64,000 nt of DNA. Source: Aurantimonas coralicida_A. Lineage in GTDB: Bacteria > Pseudomonadota > Alphaproteobacteria > Rhizobiales > Rhizobiaceae. Below, piece after piece: positions 1-8,337 of this stretch (its first letter is position 1; the number at the start of each line of letters is the position of its first letter). A model generated the notes under the pieces. That model searched no databases. It saw nothing but the letters and a program-made list of their open reading frames with translations, and was not told the origin of the DNA. Made by a program: the position numbers and the translations under genes. The DNA is taken from positions 1 through 64,000 of the forward strand of contig NZ_JAYXIH010000004.1 of assembly GCF_036016755.1 (NCBI RefSeq), in the 5' to 3' direction.

Positions 1-42
1 GGCCCAAAGCTCCAGCGTCGTCTCGATCGATGCGCCCATCAT
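1..42 (-). CDS. IS701-family transposase, N-terminal 14 residues only
   Basis: Fourteen codons remain in the window, reading MMGASIETTLELWA and running off the left edge. The first of two adjacent ATGs is at 42. This opening, with a 'TIELWASSLRDVK'-like continuation expected outside, resembles the start of IS701-family transposases common in rhizobia. The stretch is too short for a firm family call, and no catalytic residues are visible. It lies inside the element end at 1-105. Confidence 0.45.
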   Translation of the reverse strand, partial: MMGASIETTLELWA

Positions 43-105
43 CCATGACCTCCGAATCATGGTCGCCCATGGATTCAGAACTCGTCGAAAGACGCAACTG
101 TAATG
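1..105 (-). mobile_element. End of an IS701-like insertion sequence (partial)
   Basis: The left edge holds the 5' end of an element reading out of the window on the minus strand: a short non-coding end followed by a transposase start at 42. The inferred outer end is near 105, where the minus strand reads CATTACAGTTGCGTC. It abuts a CTAG tetranucleotide at 106-109, and IS701-family elements are known to prefer YTAR-like 4-bp targets. The boundary is inference because the other end is outside the window. The element appears to interrupt an IS256-type transposase fragment at 106-195. Confidence 0.5.
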
Positions 106-195
106 CTAGAGGACAGCTTCGCTCACGGCGCGCAGAAAATCTCCCTCGTCATGCTTCCGAAGAAGCTCGATCAGCGGCATGGTCGTCGCGGTCAT
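106..195 (-). pseudogene. IS256-type transposase, N-terminal fragment
   Basis: From the ATG at 195 the minus strand encodes MTATTMPLIELLRKHDEGDF, followed by LRAVSEAVL and a TAG stop. The pattern 'LIELLRK...GDFLRAVSEAVL' is typical of the first 30 residues of IS256 (mutator-type) transposases of about 400 aa. Everything beyond residue 29 is missing, and the reading enters the IS701-like end at about 105. A purine-rich GGAGA precedes the ATG. The gene is dead. About 50 bp upstream, AAGGAGGTG before an ATG near 248 could mark an alternative start. Confidence 0.55.
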
Positions 196-374
196 CGGGG
201 TCTCCGTGTCGGCCAGGTTGAAGTCCGCAAACTCCACCGTATCCGACCACATCGAGGGCCACCTCCTTAGTCTAACACCCAATCTGGGCGAGGAATTTCC
301 ACCACTTCCGGACGCCACCGGCAGCCTCGCGAGCACGTCGTTCCACCTTGGTTCGCAGGGATTATTGTCCCAGT

Positions 375-485
375 GAAAGGGAAGACATCACGGACGCCCT
401 CGGGCACGCGCTGGACATACCGCCAAACGCCATTGCGTTTGGTGAGATGCTGCAAGATCGCCACTTCAACCGCCATGTTGCACAT
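375..485 (-). pseudogene. Site-specific integrase, N-terminal DUF6538-like fragment
   Basis: The minus strand from the ATGs at 485 or 476 reads MAVEVAILQHLTKRNGVWRY, then VQRVPEGVRDVFPF. The 'L.+RNGVW.Y.QRVPE.VRDVF' pattern matches the N-terminal domain that precedes the SAM-like and catalytic domains of many proteobacterial tyrosine recombinases. Homology stops after about 35 residues near 375, and the rest of the gene is absent. It is probably a phage or island integrase truncated by the IS activity to its left. I see no other gene between 196 and 601. Confidence 0.5.
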
Positions 486-601
486 GATGTTATGCAGGTG
501 ACCCGACAAGCAAGCCGGTTTGGCGGGTGGTAAGTGATTGTTTTTCGGGAAGACCAGAACTCGGCAGAAGCCGAATGGTACGCCCAAAGGGAGGGAACCC
601 G

Positions 602-1321
602 ATGAGAGTACTGGTGCTGCAGCATGAGCGCATGGAACATCCCGGTGCCTTTCGCGCCTTTCTGGAAGAGGACGGGCACCAATGGCGCGCCATCCAGCTT
701 CAGGAAGGGGACGATCCGCCGCCGTTCGACGAATTCGACGCGCTCTGGGTCATGGGCGGCGTGATGAATGTCTGGGAAGAGGACGCCTACCCTTGGCTCC
801 GCGCGGAGAAAGCCCTGATACGCGAAGCGGTAGAAGGACAAGGCAAGCCGTTCCTGGGTATCTGTCTCGGCCATCAACTCCTGGCGGAGGCGCTTGGCGG
901 CGCCTGTGGCCCCGCCGAGACGGCCGAAGTCGGCATCGGCGAAGTACAGTTGACGGAAGGCGGCGCCACGGGGATTTTCTTCGATGGCGTTCCCGAACGG
1001 TTCCGGGCTCTTCAGTGGCACGGTGCCGAGGTGAAGCAAATGCCCCGCGGCGCCAAATGCCTCGCCACTTCGCCAGCCTGCGCGGTGCAGGCCATGCAGT
1101 GGGGGCCACGGGCTTATTCCCTCCAGTTTCATGCGGAAACAGAGCGGGATACGGCTCGAAACTGGTCCGCGGTGCCAGCCTATGAAAGCGAACTCGAGGC
1201 GGCGCTCGGGCCGGGCGGCGGCGCCCGGCTGATAGCGAATTGCGATGGGGAAATGGCGGCGTTCAATCAAATCGCCGAACGGCTCTACATCAACTGGCTG
1301 CAAGCCGCCGCGAACGCTTAA
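602..1321 (+). CDS. Type 1 (class I) glutamine amidotransferase-like protein
   Basis: A 239-aa stand-alone class I glutamine amidotransferase. The triad is visible: nucleophile Cys88 in GICLGHQ, and His177 and Glu179 in LQFHAETE. Such domains hydrolyse glutamine and normally pass ammonia to a partner, or act as gamma-glutamyl hydrolases. The gamma-glutamyl route is relevant here because a gamma-glutamyl-ligase operon lies 1.5 kb downstream. The ATG at 602 was chosen for the purine-rich GGGAGGGAAC just upstream, although the frame is open from 527. The end overlaps the convergent regulator by 4 bp. The substrate is unknown. Confidence 0.75.
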   Translation: MRVLVLQHERMEHPGAFRAFLEEDGHQWRAIQLQEGDDPPPFDEFDALWVMGGVMNVWEEDAYPWLRAEKALIREAVEGQGKPFLGICLGHQLLAEALGGACGPAETAEVGIGEVQLTEGGATGIFFDGVPERFRALQWHGAEVKQMPRGAKCLATSPACAVQAMQWGPRAYSLQFHAETERDTARNWSAVPAYESELEAALGPGGGARLIANCDGEMAAFNQIAERLYINWLQAAANA

Positions 1322-1995
1322 GTCGCGGCGGCTCGGGTGAGCGAGAGCCGCGCTGTTTCGAGATGTTGCTTCATTAAGGTCGCCGCCCGCTCCGGCTCGC
1401 GCGAACGAATTGCATCGACGATCTGGCGGTGCTGAACGTTGTATTGCGCGATCGTGCTTTCATCGAGTGTGAGTTGACGCATCTGCAGCCACTGCTCCTG
1501 ATTTCGCACGGAGTTGATCTGACCGACGATCCAGATCAACAGGGAATTGCCCGTAATATGCGCCAGGCGGACATGAAAATCCCGGTCCGCGGCCGAGAAG
1601 GCGACGGGGTCGGAGACGCGGGCTTCCATCTTGGAGAGAAGCTCTTCCATCTCTTCCAGATCCTGCATTCGGGCATGCAGGACCGCGAGGCGGCAGATAT
1701 GCGGCTCCAGCGCGAAACGCGCATCGATCAATTCGAGCGGCCGCGCGTTCTCGACCACCGGATTGGCTTCCTCCTTCGCCTCGAATGCCACATATGTTCC
1801 GCTTCCGGGGCGTACCTCGACCAGCCCCTCCTCTGCCAGACGATTGAGGGCTTCGCGCACCGTTCCGCGGGCGACCCCGAAGGTTTCAGCCATTGTCCGC
1901 TCAGGCGGCAATCGATCCTTCGGCGCGCGGATTCCACTCTGAATCTCACGCCGCAGGAGGGCGGCAACTTCGGCTGAGCCAATTTGATTTGCCAT
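1318..1995 (-). CDS. GntR-family transcriptional regulator, FadR subfamily
   Basis: A 225-aa regulator. Residues ~5-70 form a GntR winged helix (AALLRREIQSG...LPPERTMAETFGVARGTVREAL...GLVEVRPGSGTYV). Residues ~85-215 form an all-helical FCD ligand domain with FADR-type spacing of Asp/His residues (RDFHVRLAHITGN). It is divergent from the amine-oxidase/GlnT-like operon at 2170-12020, with 174 bp between the starts. That gap contains a near-ideal GntR-type inverted repeat at 2038-2059, so autoregulation and control of the operon are likely. The effector is probably a small carboxylate or amino acid by family precedent, but it is not identifiable from sequence. Confidence 0.85.
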   Translation of the reverse strand: MANQIGSAEVAALLRREIQSGIRAPKDRLPPERTMAETFGVARGTVREALNRLAEEGLVEVRPGSGTYVAFEAKEEANPVVENARPLELIDARFALEPHICRLAVLHARMQDLEEMEELLSKMEARVSDPVAFSAADRDFHVRLAHITGNSLLIWIVGQINSVRNQEQWLQMRQLTLDESTIAQYNVQHRQIVDAIRSREPERAATLMKQHLETARLSLTRAAAT

Positions 1996-2037
1996 GATCA
2001 GGACGACTCCGAATTTTCGTTTTCTAGTCCAAATTTA

Positions 2038-2059
2038 TGCCAATAAATGCATATTGGCA
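2038..2059. promoter_or_regulatory. Inverted repeat, probable GntR operator
   Basis: TGCCAATA (2038-2045), six bases, then TATTGGCA (2052-2059) form a perfect 8-bp dyad, flanked by AT-rich sequence that is itself nearly symmetric. It sits between the divergent regulator (start 1995) and the operon start at 2170. FadR-type GntR proteins bind short dyads of this kind. An in-frame ATG at 2047 lies inside the operator, which is one reason to reject it as the start of the downstream gene. Confidence 0.6.
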
Positions 2060-2071
2060 AATTATTTCAAC

Positions 2072-2107
2072 AATCGGATCAAAATGGGTTGCATTTCGGA
2101 TCAAACT
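2072..2107. promoter_or_regulatory. Direct repeat TCGGATCAAA, shared with the 27.4-kb promoter
   Basis: TCGGATCAAA occurs at 2074-2083 and again at 2096-2105. The two copies are 22 bp apart, about two helical turns. The extended first copy AATCGGATCAAAA (2072-2084) is identical to a 13-mer on the opposite strand at 27431-27443, upstream of the Liv/TMADH operon. In both places it lies 75-90 bp before the start codon and points toward the gene. It looks like an activator site common to both blocks. Confidence 0.5.
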
Positions 2108-2169
2108 CACTGAAACTCCGACGTCAGTTAAGTAGCGCTCAATCACTTGATGCCGACTGGAGCTGGATC

Positions 2170-3513
2170 GTGGCATTTCCCGAATATGCGGAATTCGTCG
2201 TTGTTGGCGCCGGCATTCACGGCCTGGCCACCGCCTGGCGGCTGGCCGAGCGCCTGACCGAAAGGAACGAAACGGTCGAAGGCCGCATCATCGTTCTGGA
2301 CAAGTCAGGGATCGCGGCGGGCGCTTCGGGCATTGCCTGCGGCGTGGTGCGAAACAATTACTTCCAGCCTGCCATGCGCAACCTGATGGCCCATTCGGTG
2401 GGTGTCTGGGAAAGCGATCCGGAGGCATTCAGCTACCATCCCGTCGGTTATATGCAGATTTCCTGTGAGGCGATGCGCGACGATGTGGCGCAGATTTTCG
2501 CGGAGCAGCAGGCGATCGGCTATGAGAGCGTCTTCATCGAAGGTGCCAACGCCGCCACGAGCTACATGCGCGGCCTGTTCGACGACTGGCAGGCCCAGGC
2601 GATCACTTCCGTCCTGCATGAAAAGCGCGGCGGCTACGCCAACAACACGACATCTATCTACGGCCTGGCAAAGAAGGCCGAGGATCTGGGCGTCCGGATT
2701 ATCACCGGCGTCGAGGTCAAGGGCTTCGTCAGCGACAATGGTTCGAAGGCGGTCCGTGCGGTGGAGACGGACAAGGGTCCCATCCGCTGCGACCGCGTCA
2801 TCATCGGGGCGGGCCCCTGGGTGCGAAACTTCTGGGACATGCTTGGTCTGCCGAAGCAGATAACCGTCAAGGATCTGAAGGGGAACGTCCGCGAAGGCAT
2901 CGACATGTGGCGGTTCTGGCAACTCGAGGAAGGGCTGCTTCGGGTCGACCCGGGGATGCTGTTGACCAATGGCGGCAAGATGCCGCCAGTGATCCATGTC
3001 GACACGGACGCGCCGCTGATCTCGGACGTGGACGGCTCCACGATCACCGACAAGATGTGGGGCATCTACTACAAGCCGGACTGGCATTTCGGCGGCGTGC
3101 AGGGCGGCGCGGCGCCCTACAAGGTCGATACTCCCGTCGACGAGGTACAGATCGACCCCTATGGGCCGGACAGTCCCGAATTCGTCTCCGGACCGGCGTT
3201 CGCGCATATGTGGGTCTCCGCCCTCGCCCATTGCCACAAACGCTTCGAAGGCATGATGCCCAAATATCACCGGGAGCCATCCGGCGGGATCGGATGCTTC
3301 ACCCCGGACTCCTTTCCGGTCTTCGACCACTTCAACGAAAACGCGACCGTCATCGCGGACAGCAACCACGGCTACAAGATGCTCGGCGTCGGACGACTGA
3401 TCGCCGACGAGGTGATGGGCGAGGAGCAGGAACTGCTGAAGCCGTTCCGCTTCGACCGCTTCGAAAAAGGCGAGCTGCACCCCACTTCTCACAGCCCCTT
3501 CCCCTGGAGTTGA
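2170..3513 (+). CDS. FAD-dependent amine/amino-acid oxidoreductase (DAO family)
   Basis: A 447-aa flavoprotein of the D-amino-acid-oxidase/sarcosine-oxidase-beta type. The N-terminal Rossmann motif VVVGAGIHGLATAW binds FAD. A central region contains DRVIIGAGPWV, and near the C-terminus PVFDHFNEN...DSNHGYKMLGVG is the usual second FAD contact. I chose GTG 2170 because an earlier ATG at 2047 adds 41 unlike residues and lies in the operator. It leads the plus-strand operon. By family it oxidises a secondary amine, such as N-methylglutamate, sarcosine or a glutamylated amine. The alpha, gamma and delta subunits of N-methylglutamate dehydrogenase are absent from the window, so a single-subunit oxidase is inferred. 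The electron acceptor is unknown. Confidence 0.7.
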   Translation: MAFPEYAEFVVVGAGIHGLATAWRLAERLTERNETVEGRIIVLDKSGIAAGASGIACGVVRNNYFQPAMRNLMAHSVGVWESDPEAFSYHPVGYMQISCEAMRDDVAQIFAEQQAIGYESVFIEGANAATSYMRGLFDDWQAQAITSVLHEKRGGYANNTTSIYGLAKKAEDLGVRIITGVEVKGFVSDNGSKAVRAVETDKGPIRCDRVIIGAGPWVRNFWDMLGLPKQITVKDLKGNVREGIDMWRFWQLEEGLLRVDPGMLLTNGGKMPPVIHVDTDAPLISDVDGSTITDKMWGIYYKPDWHFGGVQGGAAPYKVDTPVDEVQIDPYGPDSPEFVSGPAFAHMWVSALAHCHKRFEGMMPKYHREPSGGIGCFTPDSFPVFDHFNENATVIADSNHGYKMLGVGRLIADEVMGEEQELLKPFRFDRFEKGELHPTSHSPFPWS

Positions 3514-3583
3514 TCGGGACGCGAACAGAAGCACACAAAGGCGGGCCTCTTTGAACGTTCCGCTGAAAACAGGGAGCGCGAAC

Positions 3584-5077
3584 GTGAACAAAATGGACGC
3601 AAAGTTCGGCAAGACGGACATGGAGCGCATCGTCGAGGCCGATGGTCGCGACGCGCTCGTCAAGGAAGTCCGCAAGAAGATCGACGATCTGGGAATTGAG
3701 TATCTCTATCTTCAGTTCGTCTCGATTACCGGGCGGATTTGCGGCAAGGGTATCCCGGCGGACCACTGGGAAAGCATATCGGGGAAGGGCTTTCAGCTCG
3801 TCTACGGCGCCACCGTCAATCTCTTCCTCAACCGGCACGGCGAATATATGGGCTACGGCCCCGAAGCGGCCGAGCTTGTCGGTATTCCAGAGCCCGAAAC
3901 ATTTTGCCAACTGCCGTGGGACAAACGGGTAGCGCGCGTATGGTGCACGCTGTTCCGCAACCGCGAGGAACGGGAAAACCCCGGCGCGTTCCTCACCTCG
4001 GATTGCCGCGGCAATCTTCGCCGAATCCATCAGGAATTCGAGAACAAGCACGGGTTGCACCTGCGCGCTGGAACCGAACCGGAGATGATGTGGCTGAAGA
4101 AGGACGAGAACGGCAAGCCCGCCGGCGGCTTCTCCAACCCCTATTGCTATCACATCGACCAGTTCGAAAGCCTGCGTCCGGTCTATATGAAGGTGATCGA
4201 ATACAGCCGTGCGATGGGCCTCGACATCATCCAGGGCGACCATGAGGATGCGCCGGGTCAACTGGAGCTGAACTTCGCCTTCGACGACTGCCTCAGGAAC
4301 GCCGACCGGCTGACCACCTATCGGCAGATCTGCGCCCAGGTCGCGCGCGAATTCAACCTGATCGCCTGCTTCATGGCCAAGCCGTTCATGGGCGTCTCGG
4401 CCAATGGCTGCCACCACAACATTTCGCTCTGGCGCGGCGGCGAGGACGAGCATCCAAAGCTCGGACAGAAAAAACGGGCCGCGATGGATGCGGTTTTCGC
4501 CTACCAGAAGGGCGGGGACAACACGTTCATGCCGGAGGGCGACGACCCGCAGATGCCGGGCGTGGTCGGCCAGCACGCGGTTGGCGGCATCGTCAAGCAT
4601 CTCGACGCGCTGACCGCGATCGGTTGCTCGACCGTCAATTCCTACCGGCGCCTGTGGGACACCGGTTTCTGGGCCCCGATCTTCAAGGACTGGGGATACC
4701 AGAACCGCACCACCGGCCTGCGCATCTCGGCGCCAGGACGTTTCGAATTCCGCTCGGTCGACTCGATGGTCAATCCCTACCTGATGGCCGCCGGGATCCT
4801 GATGGCAGTGGACGACGGGCTGACCAACAAGATCGACTGCGGCAAGCCGGAAGAGCGCAACATCTACGCCGCGATGGAGGCGGGCAAGCAGGTTCAGAAA
4901 CTGCCGATGTCGCTTGGCGACGCGCTCGCGGCGCTGGCCGAGGACGACGTGATCAAGTCGGCCATGCCCGGCGAGATGTACCGCCTCTACGACGAATACA
5001 AGCGGGACGAGTGGGAACGCTTCATGCACACCACCACGGACTGGGACGCTGACACCTATCTCGATTACCTGCCGTGA
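3584..5077 (+). CDS. glnT: Glutamine synthetase-family ligase (GlnT / gamma-glutamylmethylamide synthetase-like)
   Basis: A 497-aa glutamine-synthetase fold protein. The beta-grasp region (GIEYLYLQFVSITGRICGK) is followed by the catalytic domain with GTEPEMMWL (metal ligands), GDHEDAPGQLELNF and MGVSANGCHHN (ATP/glutamate site), and the Arg-rich GRFEFRSVDS near the end. This class joins glutamate to ammonia or to an alkylamine using ATP. GlnT of Sinorhizobium and GMA synthetases belong to it. Placed directly before GlxBCD/MgsABC-type genes, gamma-glutamylation of methylamine or another amine is the likely role. Start GTG 3584 has GGGAG eight bases upstream. Amine specificity cannot be read from the sequence. 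Confidence 0.75.
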   Translation: MNKMDAKFGKTDMERIVEADGRDALVKEVRKKIDDLGIEYLYLQFVSITGRICGKGIPADHWESISGKGFQLVYGATVNLFLNRHGEYMGYGPEAAELVGIPEPETFCQLPWDKRVARVWCTLFRNREERENPGAFLTSDCRGNLRRIHQEFENKHGLHLRAGTEPEMMWLKKDENGKPAGGFSNPYCYHIDQFESLRPVYMKVIEYSRAMGLDIIQGDHEDAPGQLELNFAFDDCLRNADRLTTYRQICAQVAREFNLIACFMAKPFMGVSANGCHHNISLWRGGEDEHPKLGQKKRAAMDAVFAYQKGGDNTFMPEGDDPQMPGVVGQHAVGGIVKHLDALTAIGCSTVNSYRRLWDTGFWAPIFKDWGYQNRTTGLRISAPGRFEFRSVDSMVNPYLMAAGILMAVDDGLTNKIDCGKPEERNIYAAMEAGKQVQKLPMSLGDALAALAEDDVIKSAMPGEMYRLYDEYKRDEWERFMHTTTDWDADTYLDYLP

Positions 5078-5146
5078 GACGGGCGGCGAGACAAGTCGGC
5101 ATGGGGCTGCGAACGCCTCGAAATATTTGCGGGAGGAACAGTTAGC

Positions 5147-6085
5147 ATGTGCGGAATTGCTGGCCTCATTTATCGAGGCAAGAACTCCAATGTTGGCGCC
5201 GAGATGACCTCGATGCTGCAGGCCCTGAAGCATCGGGGGCCGGATTCAACCGGTTTTGCCGTCTATGGCGAGCCCAATCCGGGCGACTACATCCTGCGCT
5301 TCAAGCTCGCCGAAAAAGAAGAGATCGACGCCGTCGGTTATCGTATTGGCGCCAAACTCGCGGAGCGGCTGGAGGAAATCGAGAGCCGGCTTGCCGAGCA
5401 CGACGTGGAGGTGAAGGATCGCAAGAAGGCGACCGAGTACGCCTATCGTTTCGTCATCAGTCATGACGGCGATACCGAAGAGCTCGCCCGCTACATCGAG
5501 GATGTCGAGGGCGTGGAAATTCTCAGCCTCGGCAATTCGCTGGAGCTGATCAAGGATTTGGGCGACGCCACCGACGTTTCCAACCAGTACCAGCTCGGCG
5601 GGTTCACCGGCACGCACGGCATCGGCCATACGCGGATGGCCACGGAGTCGGACGTCGATATCCGCTCGGCCCATCCCTACTGGGCCTTCCCCTACAACGA
5701 CGTTGCCGTCGTCCATAACGGCCAGATCACCAACTACTGGATCATGCGCCGCCAGATGGAACGCAAAGGCCACCGCTTCACCTCCGACTGCGACAGCGAA
5801 TTGCTGGCGGTCTACACCGCCCACAACCTGGCGAACGGCGTCGAACTCGAGGAAAGCCTCCGCCGGTCGATCGGAGAGATCGACGGTGTCTTCACCTACC
5901 TGGTGGCGACAAAAAACCAGCTGGGCATGGCCAAGGACACGATGGCTGCCAAGCCGCTCGTTCTCTACGAGAGCGACGATCTGATCGCCATGGCGTCGGA
6001 GGAGGTCGCCATACGCGCGATCCTTCCCCAGGAAATCGACACCTACGACCCCTACGATGAGGAGGTACGGGTATGGCAAGCATGA
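5147..6085 (+). CDS. glxB: GlxB / MgsA-type class II glutamine amidotransferase subunit
   Basis: A 312-aa Ntn-type amidotransferase domain protein. It starts MCGIAGLIYRG, giving Cys2 as the N-terminal nucleophile after Met removal. The family motifs GIGHTRMATES and HNGQITN (oxyanion/glutamine site) are present. It corresponds to the amidotransferase domain of glutamate synthase as a free subunit. In N-methylglutamate synthase (MgsA) this subunit releases methylamine or ammonia from gamma-glutamyl-methylamide or glutamine. It overlaps the next gene by 13 bp, which implies coupled translation and a fixed stoichiometry with GlxC and GlxD. Confidence 0.85.
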   Translation: MCGIAGLIYRGKNSNVGAEMTSMLQALKHRGPDSTGFAVYGEPNPGDYILRFKLAEKEEIDAVGYRIGAKLAERLEEIESRLAEHDVEVKDRKKATEYAYRFVISHDGDTEELARYIEDVEGVEILSLGNSLELIKDLGDATDVSNQYQLGGFTGTHGIGHTRMATESDVDIRSAHPYWAFPYNDVAVVHNGQITNYWIMRRQMERKGHRFTSDCDSELLAVYTAHNLANGVELEESLRRSIGEIDGVFTYLVATKNQLGMAKDTMAAKPLVLYESDDLIAMASEEVAIRAILPQEIDTYDPYDEEVRVWQA

Positions 6086-6942
6086 TGGATGCCGAACTCA
6101 AGGAAATGACCCAAGAGGAGCGGGCCATCGCGCTCGGGATGACGACCGAGCAACTCAACGGTCGCACCATGCTGATCGAGTTCGACGAGGACGAGGCCGA
6201 GCGCTTCACCTACCCGTGGGCTCCTGACGTGGATTTCAACAAGCGGACGGAGTTGGACACCGACAATTTGACCGCCACGCAGGTCAATAACCGGATCCGC
6301 GATCTGATGAGCGAGGGTTACGGCAGCATCGTTATCCAGAACCCGCGCGGCAAGCACGCTCTGGGCGTTGGTATCCTCAACAAGCTCAACCTGATCGTCG
6401 AGGGTTCTCTGGGCTATTTCGGCGTCGGCCTGATCGACGGGCCGACCGTGAGGATCAACGGCCGGGTCGGCTGGTCCTGCGGCGAGAACATGATGTCCGG
6501 CATCATAGTGATCGAGAAGAACGCCGGCTCGACCTTCGGCGCGGCGATCCGCGGCGGCGATCTGGTCTGCAAGGGCTCCGTCGGCTCGCGGACGGGCATC
6601 GACATGAAGGGCGGCACGATCATCGTTGGAGGCGATACCGGGGCATTTTCCGGCTTCATGATGCAGCGCGGCCGAATGGTGGTCTGCGGCAACGCCGGCA
6701 AGAATCTCGGCGACTCCATGTATGATGGCACGATCTATGTGGGCGGCAAGATTCAATCGCTCGGCGTCGACGCGGTGCCGGCGGCGCTGACCGACCTCGA
6801 CAAGGCCTGGCTGGCCCGAAAGCTCACCCAGTACGAGTTGATGCCCGAGAAGGGCGTCGACCACTTCACCAAGATCGTCGCGGGTAAGCAGCTCTGGAAT
6901 TACGACAATCTGGAGCCCGCCGAGAAAAAACTCATCCTCTAA
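6073..6942 (+). CDS. glxC: GlxC / MgsB-type glutamate synthase GXGXG subunit
   Basis: A 289-aa protein with the right-handed beta-helix of the glutamate synthase C-terminal (GXGXG) domain. Regular glycine repeats run from ~115 to 235 (LGYFGVGLIDG, GGDLVCKGSVGSR, GGTIIVGGDTGAFSG, CGNAGKNLGDSMYDG). In full-length glutamate synthase this domain is structural, bracing the ammonia channel between the amidotransferase and FMN domains. Here it is a separate subunit between glxB and glxD, as in rhizobial glxBCD and methylotroph mgsABC. The start overlaps glxB, and a second in-frame ATG follows three codons in. Confidence 0.85.
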   Translation: MASMMDAELKEMTQEERAIALGMTTEQLNGRTMLIEFDEDEAERFTYPWAPDVDFNKRTELDTDNLTATQVNNRIRDLMSEGYGSIVIQNPRGKHALGVGILNKLNLIVEGSLGYFGVGLIDGPTVRINGRVGWSCGENMMSGIIVIEKNAGSTFGAAIRGGDLVCKGSVGSRTGIDMKGGTIIVGGDTGAFSGFMMQRGRMVVCGNAGKNLGDSMYDGTIYVGGKIQSLGVDAVPAALTDLDKAWLARKLTQYELMPEKGVDHFTKIVAGKQLWNYDNLEPAEKKLIL

Positions 6943-6961
6943 CGGGGGAAGGATTACCGAA

Positions 6962-8326
6962 ATGGACGATGGGCGCATGCCGAAGAAAACTCCGGTGGAC
7001 CGTGACGTGTATCGGTTGGGAAAGTCATTCGTTTTCCCGCCGCACGTGATCGACGATATCCATATCAAGTCCGAGCTTGGCCGGTATCGGATGCGGGGAT
7101 TCTCGCTATTCAAGAAAATCCCGCATTGGGACGACCTGACCTTCCTGCCTGGAACGCTGACGCGTTTCGTCATCGAGGGTTATCGCGAAAAATGCGAAAC
7201 CAGAACGGTGATCGGTCCGCGCGCCAAGCGCCCGATCGATCTGGACATCCCGATCTATATAACCGGCATGAGCTTCGGCGCGCTCAGCTACGAGGCCAAG
7301 ACCGCCCTCGCCCGCGGCGCGACGATGGCGGGAACCGCCACCTGTTCGGGCGAAGGGGGAATGATCCCGGACGAGCGACGCTATTCGTCCAAGTGGTTCT
7401 ACCAGTGCATTCAATCCCGCTACGGCTTCAATCCGCACCATCTGGTGCTGGCCGACGGCTGCGAGTTCTTCATCGGCCAGGGCTGCAAGGTCGGCCTCGG
7501 CGGACACCTGATGGGCCAGAAGGTGACCGATCAGGTGGCGGAGATGCGATCGCTTCCCGCCGGCATCGACCAGCGCTCGCCGGCTCGACATCCGGACTGG
7601 CTGGGACCAGACGACCTCGCGCTCAAGATCAACGAAATCCGCGAGGCGACCGACTGGCAGATTCCGATCCAACTCAAGCTCGGCGCCGCGCGGGTCTATG
7701 ACGACGTGCGGATGGCAGTGAAATGCGATCCGGACTCCATCTACATCGACGGCATGGAGGGCAGTACCGGCGCCGGACCGCATCTGGCAACGGAGGAGAC
7801 CGGCGTGCCCGGCATCGCCGCGATCCGTCAGGCGCGCCGGGCCATCGATGACCTGGGCAAGCGGGGCGAGATCACCTTGATCTATGCTGGCGGCATCCGG
7901 AACGGGGCGGACGTGGCGAAGGCCATCGCGCTCGGCGCCGACGCCATCGCGATCGGCCATTCCGCGATGATGGCCCTGAATTGCAACAAGGACATCCCCG
8001 AGGCGAATTATCAGGAGGAGATCGGCGTTGAACCGGGCTCCTGCTACCATTGCCACACCGGTCGCTGTCCGGTTGGCGTCGCCACACAGGATCCGCTCCT
8101 GCGCGCGCGGCTCGACCCGGACGAGGCGGCGGAGCGCGTTTATAACTTCCTGCACACGCTGACCATCGAGGCCCAGCTGTTTGCCCGTGCCTGTGGCAAG
8201 ACCAACGTCCACAGCCTCGAGCCGGAGGATCTAGCCGCGCTCACGATGGAAGCATCCGCCATGGCGGGCGTGCCGCTCGCCGGCACGAATTACACCCCTG
8301 GCGTCGAAGATTATCACCATCTCTGA
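6962..8326 (+). CDS. glxD: GlxD / MgsC-type FMN-binding glutamate synthase subunit
   Basis: A 454-aa FMN/Fe-S subunit. The (beta/alpha)8 FMN domain shows GMSFGALSYEAK, the catalytic loop CSGEGG, LKLGAARVYDDV and the phosphate-binding YAGGIRNGADVAKA...GADAIAIGHSA. A 3Fe-4S cluster motif C-x2-C-x4-C is seen in CYHCHTGRCPVG. It reduces the 2-imino adduct formed from 2-oxoglutarate plus ammonia or methylamine, giving glutamate or N-methylglutamate. AAGGA lies upstream of ATG 6962. With GlxB and GlxC it forms a complete three-subunit synthase. Nothing in the sequence separates ordinary from N-methyl products. Confidence 0.85.
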   Translation: MDDGRMPKKTPVDRDVYRLGKSFVFPPHVIDDIHIKSELGRYRMRGFSLFKKIPHWDDLTFLPGTLTRFVIEGYREKCETRTVIGPRAKRPIDLDIPIYITGMSFGALSYEAKTALARGATMAGTATCSGEGGMIPDERRYSSKWFYQCIQSRYGFNPHHLVLADGCEFFIGQGCKVGLGGHLMGQKVTDQVAEMRSLPAGIDQRSPARHPDWLGPDDLALKINEIREATDWQIPIQLKLGAARVYDDVRMAVKCDPDSIYIDGMEGSTGAGPHLATEETGVPGIAAIRQARRAIDDLGKRGEITLIYAGGIRNGADVAKAIALGADAIAIGHSAMMALNCNKDIPEANYQEEIGVEPGSCYHCHTGRCPVGVATQDPLLRARLDPDEAAERVYNFLHTLTIEAQLFARACGKTNVHSLEPEDLAALTMEASAMAGVPLAGTNYTPGVEDYHHL

Positions 8327-8337
8327 GGAGAGATCGA

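Noticed and set aside
2047..2169. Upstream ATG as the start of the FAD oxidoreductase
   Set aside because: It lies inside the operator dyad and adds 41 residues unlike the family. GTG 2170 fits the beginning of the Rossmann fold.
3551..3583. TTG 3551 as start of the GlnT-like ligase
   Set aside because: GTG 3584 has a properly spaced GGGAG. The upstream 11 residues do not resemble the family.
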